NCBI GenBank assembly: GCA_013112555.1 | Contig: JABFGK010000001.1 | Span: 1,710,581 to 1,774,580 of the forward strand | Source of the DNA: Planctomycetota bacterium | Lineage (GTDB): Bacteria; Planctomycetota; Phycisphaerae; Phycisphaerales; UBA5793 | Length of the DNA: 64,000 nt | Direction of reading: 5' to 3' | In this document: one piece after another, positions 25,225-37,457 of the stretch | Layout of the letters: every line of letters begins with the position of its first letter | Position numbering within the stretch: the stretch's first letter is position 1 | Notes under the pieces: model-generated | Told to the model about the DNA's origin: nothing | Database searches by the model: none | The model's input: the letters and a program-made list of their open reading frames with translations, nothing else | Made by a program: the position numbers and the translations under genes

Positions 25225-26316
25225 TCAATCCGGGTCCGGGTGCCCGTACTCGACCGAGGTCACTTGGGAAGCCATGTCCCGCCGGAGTTGGTGAGGGATC
25301 GATTCATCGGCCGCTGCATCAAGTGCCTTCCGGATTGATCGAAGTGACTTTCTGGGCACCGCCAGATGGCAGACCGGCTCGCCTGGCTTGACGGCCGGCA
25401 TGGTCGCCATGCCCAGGACGATGGCGTCGGACGGTGCAATCAGCACACTCCGGGCATCGCCGAACAGGCTTTCGTTCGTCGCAAGTGGCTGGCCGGCCTC
25501 GACCAGATCGCCCGGTGCCACATGAAACCGCAAAAGCCCCCCGACTGCAGCCCGCACCCAAGTCTTTTTCTGTACGCGGGTCTGATAGGCAGGACGGTGG
25601 ACGGTCCCGCGCATCATTCCCAGTTGTACCAGGACGTTGCGGATCCCTCGGAGACCGACCTGCAACACCGTTGGTTCGATCTTGGCCACCTCGCCGGCCT
25701 CGAGGATGATCGTCGGGCAGCCGGCCTGACACGCTGCGTACCGCAGACTTCCCTCCGGCCCCCGCCCGTGCACAATCAACTCACACCCAAATGATTCCGC
25801 GAGGGTCCGGACCCCCGGCACGTTCAGGTCCCCTCGGACATTGGGAAAGTTCGTCCTGCCCTCAGCGGCCGAGTGAAGGTCGATCCCGTAGTCACACTTG
25901 CGCACCACTTCATCAAAGAGTATATTGGCAACTCGGTTGGCAAGACTCCCGTTCGGGGAGCCTGGGAACATCCGGTTCAGGTCGCGCCGATCAGGGGTGT
26001 ATCGCTGGCCGGCTTCGAAACCGAACATGTTGACGACCGGCACACAGATCAACGTGCCTGCTTTGAGTTCGGGCCCGAGTCGGAGCATGGCTTCGCGAAT
26101 AATCCCAAGGCCATTGATTTCGTCACCGTGAATGGCTGCGGTCAGGAAGACCCTCGGCCCTGCCTTGCGCGCGCGATGTACGCGAACGGGCACCCATATT
26201 TCGTCGCCCGTATACGTCTCGCTCATCTTAAGGCGCAAGTCACAGACCTGACCGGCCCGGATGCGCTGGCCGCAGATGGTGAGCCTTCGACGAGTTGGTT
26301 TCTGTGATCCGCTCAA
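25225..26316 (-). CDS. Succinylglutamate desuccinylase/aspartoacylase (AstE/AspA) family protein
   Basis: A 363-residue zinc-dependent deacylase-family protein of the M14-like carboxypeptidase fold. The first zinc motif is AAIHGDEINGLG with His63 and Glu66; the third ligand is the His in DYGIDLHSA about 90 residues on. The catalytic Glu is in PTIILEAGEVAKIE. The C-terminal third is a barrel-like domain (GGLLRFHVAPGDLVEAGQP). The start is a TTG at 26316, chosen because the conserved N-terminal strand ICGQRIRAG lies well before the first ATG. Family members remove acyl or amino-acid groups from amino acids. Together with the RimK and RimB-like genes upstream it forms a module seen in many bacteria; a role in trimming a glutamylated or related peptide is inference. 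Confidence 0.9.
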   Translation of the reverse strand: MSGSQKPTRRRLTICGQRIRAGQVCDLRLKMSETYTGDEIWVPVRVHRARKAGPRVFLTAAIHGDEINGLGIIREAMLRLGPELKAGTLICVPVVNMFGFEAGQRYTPDRRDLNRMFPGSPNGSLANRVANILFDEVVRKCDYGIDLHSAAEGRTNFPNVRGDLNVPGVRTLAESFGCELIVHGRGPEGSLRYAACQAGCPTIILEAGEVAKIEPTVLQVGLRGIRNVLVQLGMMRGTVHRPAYQTRVQKKTWVRAAVGGLLRFHVAPGDLVEAGQPLATNESLFGDARSVLIAPSDAIVLGMATMPAVKPGEPVCHLAVPRKSLRSIRKALDAAADESIPHQLRRDMASQVTSVEYGHPDPD

Positions 26317-26478
26317 CGAAGTCTCATCACTCGCCTGCGCTGCAAGCGCTTGACAGCCGTAGGAAGTAGGAAACCTTCCTTCAGGAGCACCGGATTGCCA
26401 TCATCGCATCAGGAAGACACATCGCATGTCGTCATGCCGGTGCAATGATGAGCACACATAAGACGACCGAATCAGTGA

Positions 26479-26763
26479 TCAGTCACGATCGCCGTCACGT
26501 CGCCCGCCACCGGGACGCCGTGCCGTCGGTTCGCGTGCCTCGCTGACACGCCATGTGCGACCGTCCACATCGGTACCATCCAGCGCCTCAATCGCCTTCT
26601 GAGCATCCTCGTCAGGCATCGTCACGAAAGCAAAGCCACGGGAGCGTCCGGTTTGCCGATCGGTGATCACCGCCGCTTCCTCAACTTGCCCGTACTGCGA
26701 AAACGCCTCGTAGAGTGTCTCGTCCGTCGAACGGAAACTGATATTGCCAACATAGATCCTCAT
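26479..26763 (-). CDS. Small RNA-binding protein with one RRM
   Basis: A 94-residue RNA recognition motif protein of the cyanobacterial Rbp type. RNP2 is MRIYVGNISF at the N terminus and RNP1 is RSRGFAFVTM, with EDAQKAIEALDGTDVDGR completing the fold. The tail is short and rich in Arg, Gly and Asp (RRPGGGRRDGDRD). I start it at the ATG at 26763, behind GGGAGAG, rather than further upstream. Such proteins bind RNA non-specifically or act as cold-shock-like chaperones. It sits between the AspA-like gene and rimK on the same strand, an unusual position; whether it is part of that unit is unclear (gaps of 162 and 193 nt). Confidence 0.92.
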   Translation of the reverse strand: MRIYVGNISFRSTDETLYEAFSQYGQVEEAAVITDRQTGRSRGFAFVTMPDEDAQKAIEALDGTDVDGRTWRVSEAREPTARRPGGGRRDGDRD

Positions 26764-26956
26764 AGACAACTCTCCCGGCTCGTGACGATCACCTGACAGA
26801 CGCAGCCACAGCAACCTTCACGTCATGGCCGACAAAAACCCGGCGGACCGGCTCCGCCATATGGTCAGGATATCAATCCAGCGGGTAAAGTAAACGGGGC
26901 TGATGGACTTCATTAATCTGTTTCTTAGATAATTCCACTCACTTGGTATGGCGCTC

Positions 26957-28141
26957 TTATTTACTACCCTCGGGTGGCGTTGAAAATCTGCGACGCCTTC
27001 TGCGGGGTTTTGATGGCAAGAATTCCCTCATCGAGTCCAGTTTTCCAAAGCACAGCAGGCGATCGTGAATCTCGATCACTCGTGTATTCCGTGGGTTGGC
27101 AATGATATTCCCACCCCGAGCAATCGTTAGAACCGTGATATCACGCTCGCGAAGGCCGCTCTGATCAATCGTCAGGCCACGCAATGGCGAGTTTTTCGCC
27201 ACGGGGACCTCAGAAACACCGTAGCCCTTACTAACCGTCAGTCGCTGTCTGAGGTCCATTTCCGGGAACGCGACTTGATCAGCAACATAGTTGACGATCG
27301 ACCCGGCAACGTCGATCCCGGTGGCCTTCTCGATGCCCTCGAGGCCTGGCGATGAGTTGACTTCCATGACCTGTGGGCCGCTTCCGCCCTCCAACATATC
27401 AACGCCGGCTACCTTCAGCCCCATGATCTGCGTGGCCCGGATCGCAGTCTCCTCATACTGCGGATCAAGAGTAATTGCCTCCGCAACACCGCCACGATGC
27501 ACATTAGAGCGATACTCCTGGCCCTGTGCCACACGCCGCATAGCCGCAACGACCTCGTCACCGACCACGAGGCAACGAATGTCCTTCCCTTTGCTCTCAG
27601 CGACGAACTTCTGAATCAGTACGTTCTGCTTGGTGCTGTGTAAAGTCTCAACAATTGCCTGCGCAATCTTGTTATTTTCTGCAAGAATAACACCAACACC
27701 CTGCGTCCCTTCCAGCAATTTGATAATGATTGGTGCCCCACCCACGCGCTCGATGGCAGGCAATACGTCAGACTTACTTCGAACAAACTCAGTTGGCGGG
27801 ATCCCGATGTCGTACTTGCTCAGAATCTGCAAGGCTCGCAGTTTGTCACGGGAGTGGATGATTGACAGTGCTGAGTTTGCACAATACACACCCATTTGTT
27901 CAAACTGGCGCACGACGGCCGTACCGAAGTAGGTTATCGAAGAGCCGATACGAGGCACGATCGCGTCGTAGGTCTGCACATGCTTCGTGCGATAGTGAAG
28001 ATCCGGCTGACCTTCTTCCAGCGTGATGGCGAACTTCAAAGTGTCCAGAATCTGGACCTTATGGCCTCGCTCAACGGCTGCTTCGCGCAATCGATTCGTG
28101 CTGTAGCATTTCGGGCTTCGGCTTAGAATCCCAATCTTCAT
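26957..28141 (-). CDS. rimK: RimK-type ATP-grasp ligase fused to a TrkA-C (RCK_C) domain
   Basis: A 394-residue cytosolic enzyme. Residues 1 to about 290 are RimK: MKIGILSRSPKCYSTNRLRE, PRIGSSITYFGTAVVRQFE, KLLEGTQGVGVILAE and the ATP-grasp metal motif QVMEVNSSPGLEGIE. RimK adds glutamates to the C terminus of ribosomal protein S6. Residues about 300-380 are a TrkA-C domain: SEVPVAKNSPLRGLTI, ITVLTIARGGNIIANPRNT and IHDRLLCFGKLDSMREFL; the E. coli enzyme lacks this. The tail is Arg-rich (KPRRRRRRFS). I choose the ATG at 28141, with GAGGAG before it, over the GTG at 28147. The RimB-like protease gene lies 96 nt upstream. RCK_C domains bind small ligands including c-di-AMP, so allosteric control is possible (inference). 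Confidence 0.93.
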   Translation of the reverse strand: MKIGILSRSPKCYSTNRLREAAVERGHKVQILDTLKFAITLEEGQPDLHYRTKHVQTYDAIVPRIGSSITYFGTAVVRQFEQMGVYCANSALSIIHSRDKLRALQILSKYDIGIPPTEFVRSKSDVLPAIERVGGAPIIIKLLEGTQGVGVILAENNKIAQAIVETLHSTKQNVLIQKFVAESKGKDIRCLVVGDEVVAAMRRVAQGQEYRSNVHRGGVAEAITLDPQYEETAIRATQIMGLKVAGVDMLEGGSGPQVMEVNSSPGLEGIEKATGIDVAGSIVNYVADQVAFPEMDLRQRLTVSKGYGVSEVPVAKNSPLRGLTIDQSGLRERDITVLTIARGGNIIANPRNTRVIEIHDRLLCFGKLDSMREFLPSKPRRRRRRFSTPPEGSK

Positions 28142-28237
28142 AATCACTCCTCACAGTCTCCCACCACCCGCATGACCGGATCCCGGCACTCCGCCGGCGA
28201 TCCTGTTTCAGCCTCAGATACACACAGTCAATTCAGT

Positions 28238-28723
28238 TTAATCACCGGGAGTCCTGGGTAGTCCAACCTGATAACGTGTTGCCGAGTCCACGAGAAAGCC
28301 CTCGCGCAGGAAAGACCGGCCCAACAACATGCGACACAGCATGCGCTGCCGACACACCAGCCCTAACTCGGTTTCAATATCCCGGTCACCGATTCGGAGC
28401 GTCGTGGACACGAACAAGCGGTCATGTGCATGGCCGAGACTGGCCCGGACACGGGACCGCCGAACGACATCGGTCTCCACCGTGACGGACCGGCGACGCT
28501 GATTACGGCGATTCAGCATGACGCTGAACCGAACGCGCCGGCCCTCGTCAAGTTCCTCAATATCAGTTACATCGATGGCACACGTGCGCGCGCCGGTGTC
28601 GGCTTTGGCCCGGATTCGTTTGATCCCCCACTCCGGGAGAGCCACTCGCTCACGCCAGCCGAGAATCGTCGGCTGGGTGGGATCGCTGCTGCCATCGGTT
28701 GTCATGGGCTGCGAGTTGCTCAT
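28238..28723 (-). CDS. RimB-like retropepsin-fold protease (ATP-dependent zinc protease family)
   Basis: About 161 residues, of the family annotated as ATP-dependent zinc protease (PF05618), to which RimB belongs. It has the aspartic-protease-like motif AKADTGARTCAIDV with Asp42, preceded by the conserved LGWRERVALPEWG, and the second half RMLCRMLLGRSFLREGFLVD. In Pseudomonas RimB acts with RimK in cycling the glutamate tail of ribosomal protein S6. The start is uncertain: ATG at 28723, ATG at 28705, or a GTG at 28759. It is first of the unit RimB-RimK-RRM-AspA. Confidence 0.88.
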   Translation of the reverse strand: MSNSQPMTTDGSSDPTQPTILGWRERVALPEWGIKRIRAKADTGARTCAIDVTDIEELDEGRRVRFSVMLNRRNQRRRSVTVETDVVRRSRVRASLGHAHDRLFVSTTLRIGDRDIETELGLVCRQRMLCRMLLGRSFLREGFLVDSATRYQVGLPRTPGD

Positions 28724-28801
28724 TGTACATGATAGCGCATTCCCGTGCCTCACCCGCACACCACAAGGACCGGACAGTGGGTCAGCACTGGTGATGTGAA
28801 A

Positions 28802-29551
28802 CTAGGCCTTATTTTGATAAACGGCGGCCACCACGTCCTGTGCGTCACCGAACAGTGGCGCGTCAGTGGCATCCTCATCCTGCACAGCGGCCTGTGCTGA
28901 TCGCTTGAAGAGGGCTTCAATCCACATGGCCGCCTGCTGCCGGTTTTCGCCCAACTGCAGCAAAACGGCCAGGGCCTGGTCGGCGATCTCGCGTTGCTCA
29001 CTTGGCACCCAGGCCGACCAGTTCAAGGCGTCCTGGTTACACATTGAGGTTGCCCCCAACGGTCCGCCAAACCCGGAGGAGCCACCCATCCCATTGGTGC
29101 CATCATCGTCCGACGCCGGCGTGAGGAATCGCTCAACCTTCCCGTGCAACTCAGCCACGATGGTCTCGGCCGTCCGCTTGCCGATTTCCGGCAGGCTCTG
29201 GAGAAACTTGACGTTCCGGTCTGCAATCGCCTGTGCAATCAGGGAGACCGGGGCTGCCAGTGCCCGCAATGCTTTGCGCTGCCCGATCCCCTTGACCGTT
29301 GTAAACAGTTCAAAAAACGCCCGTGCCTCCGGCGAACGGAATCCGATGAGCCTCGGCAGCAGCGTGTTGCCCTGCCCGACGGACTCGATGTAGAACAGCG
29401 TGTGCAGTTCCACCACCTGCCCGATTTCATCAAAGTATGAACTCTCGGCACACGATGGGACCAGCACCCGCAGTGTCACGGACGCCACCCGAATCAGGAC
29501 CGACCCGTCGGCCGGCGCTTCAATGATCTCACCTTGAATCCGTGCAATCAT
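28802..29551 (-). CDS. ruvA: Holliday junction branch migration protein RuvA
   Basis: A 249-residue RuvA, the tetrameric junction-binding subunit that loads RuvB for branch migration. The N-terminal OB fold starts MIARIQGEIIEAPADGSVLI; the helix-hairpin-helix region contains FFELFTTVKGIGQRKALRAL and LQSLPEIGKRTAETIVAEL; domain III is ADQALAVLLQLGENRQQAAM. At 249 residues it is longer than the usual ~200 because of a Gly/Asp-rich linker (DDDGTNGMGGSSGFGGPLG) and extra residues before domain III. The start at 29551 overlaps the stop of the upstream acyltransferase as ATGA, which implies translational coupling. Confidence 0.95.
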   Translation of the reverse strand: MIARIQGEIIEAPADGSVLIRVASVTLRVLVPSCAESSYFDEIGQVVELHTLFYIESVGQGNTLLPRLIGFRSPEARAFFELFTTVKGIGQRKALRALAAPVSLIAQAIADRNVKFLQSLPEIGKRTAETIVAELHGKVERFLTPASDDDGTNGMGGSSGFGGPLGATSMCNQDALNWSAWVPSEQREIADQALAVLLQLGENRQQAAMWIEALFKRSAQAAVQDEDATDAPLFGDAQDVVAAVYQNKA

Positions 29552-30372
29552 GAGGATCGTGCCCATCCTGACATGCGTTGGAGTGTCTCCTCAAGCGTAG
29601 CCACGATCTCCTCGGGAGACTGTGAGGAATCAAACTGCATCGGCGACCCGAACTCAACGCGAGAGCGGCTCGGTTTGATGATGCTGTCCCATGCCTGCAT
29701 TCCTGAAGGGGTCCCGCTGATCCAGACCGGGAGGACAACGGCCCGGCTCTTGGCAATCAGATAGCCGGCCCCGGCTTCAAAGGGCAGGATCGTGCCCGGC
29801 GGCCGAGCGATTCGACCCTCGGGGAAGATACCGATGGCCCCACCCTTGCGAAGGTGACGAAGTGCATCCCGCGTCGGCCCGAGATCCCGGCCGTCCTGGT
29901 TGACCAGAATAATGCTGGCAAATCGGCTCAGCCACCGCATCGGCCCGACATTCATCTCCTGCATCATGATCCAGCGAATCTCGAACCGGCAGGCAGACTG
30001 GACCAGCAACGGGTCAATGCCTGCCGTGTGATTGCAGATCACGACAACCGGTCCGGCCGCCCCTGTCGGATCGCGATCCGGCGATTTCGGGTGTGCCAAC
30101 GGCGTGAACAGCCCATGGCGACCAGGCGGGATGTGCTCGCGGCCGACGAATCGGACATGGTGAACGAGGCGCGTGTAGACCCGAAATGTCAGCCAGAGCA
30201 GCGAAGCAGGCCAATCCCCACGCGGCCCCCCTTTGGCCCATCGGTCGGCCCGGTGCAGCACTGCCACCCAGGCAGCACTCACGAGTGCCGACAGACCGAC
30301 ACACAGGCCGACGGTGATCGGCAGTGGAAGGCTGAGAGGCCAGGTTGCTATTGCCACGTGAAATCCGTCCAT
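29548..30372 (-). CDS. 1-acyl-sn-glycerol-3-phosphate acyltransferase (PlsC family)
   Basis: A 274-residue membrane-associated acyltransferase that would add an acyl chain to lysophosphatidate in phospholipid synthesis. A hydrophobic N-terminal segment (LSLPLPITVGLCVGLSALVS) anchors it. The catalytic motif is ICNHTAGIDPLL (the NHxxxxD block), and the substrate motif is IGIFPEGRIARPPGTILPFE, which matches FPEG-R. I take the ATG at 30372; a TTG 39 nt upstream is also in frame. Its stop overlaps the ruvA start, linking lipid synthesis with recombination in one transcript. It diverges from carB. Confidence 0.9.
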   Translation of the reverse strand: MDGFHVAIATWPLSLPLPITVGLCVGLSALVSAAWVAVLHRADRWAKGGPRGDWPASLLWLTFRVYTRLVHHVRFVGREHIPPGRHGLFTPLAHPKSPDRDPTGAAGPVVVICNHTAGIDPLLVQSACRFEIRWIMMQEMNVGPMRWLSRFASIILVNQDGRDLGPTRDALRHLRKGGAIGIFPEGRIARPPGTILPFEAGAGYLIAKSRAVVLPVWISGTPSGMQAWDSIIKPSRSRVEFGSPMQFDSSQSPEEIVATLEETLQRMSGWARSS

Positions 30373-30597
30373 GGTGCGGGTGGGATCCTGTAGGAGACGA
30401 TTGCAGGACAATCCGACAGGTCAAGTCTGCAAACAGTTGCTCTGCTGTATCGTCCGTGTGTGGAGCGACCGCCTGTTGCGGCCTACTTTAATTGCTCTGA
30501 TGTTCCTCAGTATCCCTACCCCAGGAGCCACGCAGGTCTATTGGACCCCCAGAGTCTCGCTCTGCCTGCTGTTTCCGCACCCCGAATCAGGATGGCC

Positions 30598-34182
<3,585 letters not shown>

Positions 34183-34344
34183 CCCGCTCACCTGCATGTT
34201 CCATCATGGAAATTTCGTGATCTTGCAGAAACTGTCATTCGGTTTCGGCAATAACCTGACGAAGTGCCTCGTTCGGGTGGTGTTGGTGGCCGAGTTACGG
34301 TACATTCACAGCATCGGACAAGCCTCGATTCAGAGAAGGGCATC

Positions 34345-35863
34345 ATGCTTGATCCACTACTGAAACCGATTGCCAAGGGCGACTTCGGATATCGAGAGGC
34401 TGCACACCTGTTGAACCGTGCAGCCTTCGGCGGCTCGTCGGCCCAGATTCAGTTGATGGCTGACTGGGGGCCGGATCAGGCTGTTGAGCATCTGGTACGC
34501 TTCACGAAAACCACCTATCCCCAGCCGCAGGCAGAGGACTTTCAGTCCGACATCATGGCCCCGGCAACGCCCGAGCAGCAACTGGCCATCCGCAAGGCGC
34601 GGCAGGCCGGGAACGAAGCCGTGCTTGAGCAGGTCCGCAAGTCGCGCCAGGATCGACAGCGCCGTGATCGACGCCAGATCCGATCATTGCAACAGTGGTG
34701 GCTCACCCGGTTGATTGAAACGGATCGGCCGCTCGAGGAGAAAATGACCCTGTTTCTCCATGGGCACTTTGCCACCGGCTATCGCACCATCGAGAACAGT
34801 TATCACATGTACCTGCAAAACCAACTGTTCCGAACGCACGCGACCGGGAACTTTGCCGACCTCTGCTTTCAGATCATCCGCGACCCGGCCATGCTGGCCT
34901 ATCTCGACAACAACGAATCGAACAAGAATCACCCGAATGAAAACCTCGCCCGCGAACTGATGGAACTCTTCACGCTCGGCGAGGGAAATGCGTATACCGA
35001 GCACGATATCAAGGAGGGGGCCCGCGCCCTGACCGGCTACTCATTCCACGGCAACGGGTTTGTGATGCTCAGAGGCATCCACGACGGCGGCAGCAAGCAG
35101 ATCCTGGGACGTCGAGGCGTGTTCAACGGTGACGATTTCGTCCGCATCATCCTCGGCCGCATCGAATGCTCGGAGTACATCTGTTACAAACTGTACCGGT
35201 ACTTCGTGTCGGATATGCCTGAGGGCCCGACCCGTGAGCAACAGCGCTTCATCATGGCGGCTCGGCCGGCTGCTTCGCACATCACGATACGAGTTGGGAC
35301 CGGTCCTGGAGACGATCTTCAAGTCGCGCCACTTTTATGATGAGGCCAATCGAGGGGCTGTCATCAAGTCGCCGGTCCAGTTGATTGTCCAGGCGGTCCG
35401 CTCCCTGAGGACACCCCCACCCGATCTCGGCGTGCTGATCGAATCGATGAACCTCATGGGCCAGAACCTGTTTCAGCCGCCATCGGTCAAGGGGTGGGAA
35501 GGCGGTCGATCCTGGATCAATACGTCCACCCTCTTTGTGCGCCAGAACGTGCTCGTGTATCTCCTCACCGGCAGGTTGCCTGCCGGGTATACAGCACTCA
35601 GTACCCGAACCAAGTTTGACGGCCTGAAACTGCTTGAACCGCTCCGGGCTAGCGCGAACAAGAGCAAAGAGCAGCTCACGACCGACAAGGCCACTGAACA
35701 TCTCGTAAAACTCTGCATGCCGCCGGTTTCCCAGGAGCCGGACGAAGTGCAACTCGCTACATTGCAGCAGTTTGCTGAAACGCAGGGCCCCGAGATATCA
35801 AATGAACTTGTGATTGGATTGTTATGTCTGATCACTGCGATGCCTGAATATCAACTGTGCTGA
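34345..35863 (+). pseudogene. DUF1800 protein gene interrupted by a frameshift
   Basis: Planctomycete DUF1800 proteins pair with DUF1501 proteins, as here. The first part (from ATG 34345, with AGAGAAGGG upstream) reads MLDPLLKPIAKGDFGYREAA, HLLNRAAFGGS, TLFLHGHFATG, NENLARELMELFTLGEGNAY and ARALTGYSFHG. At about 35250-35262 the frame breaks: the upstream frame carries EQQRFIM and the next frame continues LGRLLRTSRYELGPVLETIF, IKSPVQLIVQAVRSL and MNLMGQNLFQPPSVKGWEGG to the stop at 35863. Removing one G from ATGGCGGCTCGG restores a seamless FIMALGRLLRTSRYE. So there is one extra base, either a true lesion or a sequence error. Intact it would be about 505 residues. Export role unknown. Confidence 0.85.
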
Positions 35864-35909
35864 TCCCAAGTGCGTCCCGATGAACTGCCGGCAGGATGAG
35901 ATAAGAAGC

Positions 35910-37244
35910 ATGAACCGAATCACGCCGACCTCAACCGACACTATTGCCTGTACGAGACGAGCCTTTCTGCAGAAGGGGCTCGTCCTGGTCTCAACGGCAG
36001 CCACCGTCCCATCGTTCCTGAACGAGGCTGCGTTTGGTCTCTGGAACCCGTTTGATCAGCCGCTGACGACCTCGCAGCCGGGCAAGCCGGACAACCACAT
36101 CCTTGTGGTGGTCCAACTCAGCGGTGGGAATGACGGGCTCAATACCGTGGTTCCTTACGGGATGGATCAGTATTACCGCTCACGCCCCGGGATTGCCATC
36201 CGCCCCAATGACACATTGAAACTCGGCAACGACACGGCCGACCTCGGATTCCACCCGAATCTGGCAGGGCTCAAGGAACTGCACGACTCCGGGCTGCTGG
36301 CCACCATCCAGGGGGTCGGCTACCCGAATCCGAATCGATCACACTTCACCTCGATGGACATCTGGCATACTGGAGACCCGACCAACCCGAATACAACCGG
36401 GTGGATCGGCCGGTACTTCGACAACACCTGCAACGGCTCGCCCGATCCCGATGCCGGCATCTCCATCGGGCGTGAGTCGCCACATGCACTATCCGGCGAC
36501 CTGCACAAACCGGTCGAGTTTGAATCTCCTGATCTGTTCAAGTGGATCGGCGAGGACGTGCAGCCGGCCCTGGCCGAGCCGTACACCAAGATCTGTGAGC
36601 ATGCCGCCCAACGCAATTCGGCCGGCAGGCCGACCAAGAAGCAGGCCGAGACGGGCTATGCCTCTCAGCGGAACTTCCTGACGCGTACCTCGATGAATGC
36701 ACAGGTTTCCAGCGATCGCATACGAGCCGCCGTTCGCCTGCAGCCGCTCGTGGAGTACCCGGCCAGCCCGCTGGCGAATCAACTGCGCACGGTCGCTGCG
36801 ATGATTCAGGCTGACTTGCCGACCCGGGTGTACTACGTCACGCTCGGGGGATTTGATACGCATGCCGGCCAACCGGGCTCGCACGCAAACCTGATGCGCC
36901 AACTCGGATCGTCATTGTTGGCCTTCAGCAAGGACCTCAAGGCCCAGGGCAATGACGGTCGGGTGCTGACGATGACGTTCAGCGAGTTCGGCCGACGCGT
37001 CGGCGAGAATGCCTCGCGTGGCACGGACCACGGGACGGCAGCACCGATGTGGCTGATGGGACCGATGGTCCGACCCGGTGTGCTGGGCAATCATCCCTCC
37101 CTGACCGATCTCGACCAGGGAGACCTGAAGTACACCGTGGACTTCCGCAGTATCTACGCGACGATCCTGCAGTCCTGGTTCAAGGCTGACACTCACCAGG
37201 TACTTGGCAGATCATTCCAACCTGCGCAAGTGCTGCGCACATAA
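35910..37244 (+). CDS. DUF1501 family protein, Tat-exported
   Basis: A 444-residue protein with a twin-arginine signal (CTRRAFLQKGLVLVSTAATV), so it is folded before export. The DUF1501 core, of the alkaline-phosphatase-like/sulfatase-related fold, is seen in ILVVVQLSGGNDGLNTVVPY, NLAGLKELHDSGLLATIQGV, YPNPNRSHFTSMDIWHTGDP, VYYVTLGGFDTHAGQPGSHA, TFSEFGRRVGENASRGTDHG and DFRSIYATILQSWF. The start at 35910 is placed after AGGATGAGA. It follows the DUF1800 gene by 46 nt, the standard pairing. These pairs are abundant in planctomycetes, where their substrate is unknown. The preceding gene's frameshift does not affect this one. Confidence 0.93.
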   Translation: MNRITPTSTDTIACTRRAFLQKGLVLVSTAATVPSFLNEAAFGLWNPFDQPLTTSQPGKPDNHILVVVQLSGGNDGLNTVVPYGMDQYYRSRPGIAIRPNDTLKLGNDTADLGFHPNLAGLKELHDSGLLATIQGVGYPNPNRSHFTSMDIWHTGDPTNPNTTGWIGRYFDNTCNGSPDPDAGISIGRESPHALSGDLHKPVEFESPDLFKWIGEDVQPALAEPYTKICEHAAQRNSAGRPTKKQAETGYASQRNFLTRTSMNAQVSSDRIRAAVRLQPLVEYPASPLANQLRTVAAMIQADLPTRVYYVTLGGFDTHAGQPGSHANLMRQLGSSLLAFSKDLKAQGNDGRVLTMTFSEFGRRVGENASRGTDHGTAAPMWLMGPMVRPGVLGNHPSLTDLDQGDLKYTVDFRSIYATILQSWFKADTHQVLGRSFQPAQVLRT

Positions 37245-37412
37245 ACCGGTGTGCGCAATTTCCAGGTAATTCAACACATCACATACTGCCTGCGCGTTCA
37301 TTCCCACGACGGTTCACGCATTCACGCACATGATGCAACATCGGTGCTTGATCGGCGCTAGAGTTAGCCATCGACGAATCCCCCCACTGTTTCTGTGGAC
37401 AGGAGATTTCAC

Positions 37413-37457
37413 ATGGGTGGCTGGAAAACACAAGCATGTATGCAATGCGCTGGATAA
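37413..37457 (+). CDS. 14-codon leader ORF overlapping the MscS start
   Basis: AGGAG (37401-37405) is well placed before ATG 37413, which opens MGGWKTQACMQCAG and stops at TAA 37455-37457, inside the first codons of the mscS-like gene in another frame. The channel gene's own ATG at 37436 has no visible ribosome-binding site. The short frame may therefore deliver ribosomes to it by coupling, or act as an attenuating leader. Expression is unproven. Confidence 0.35.
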   Translation: MGGWKTQACMQCAG

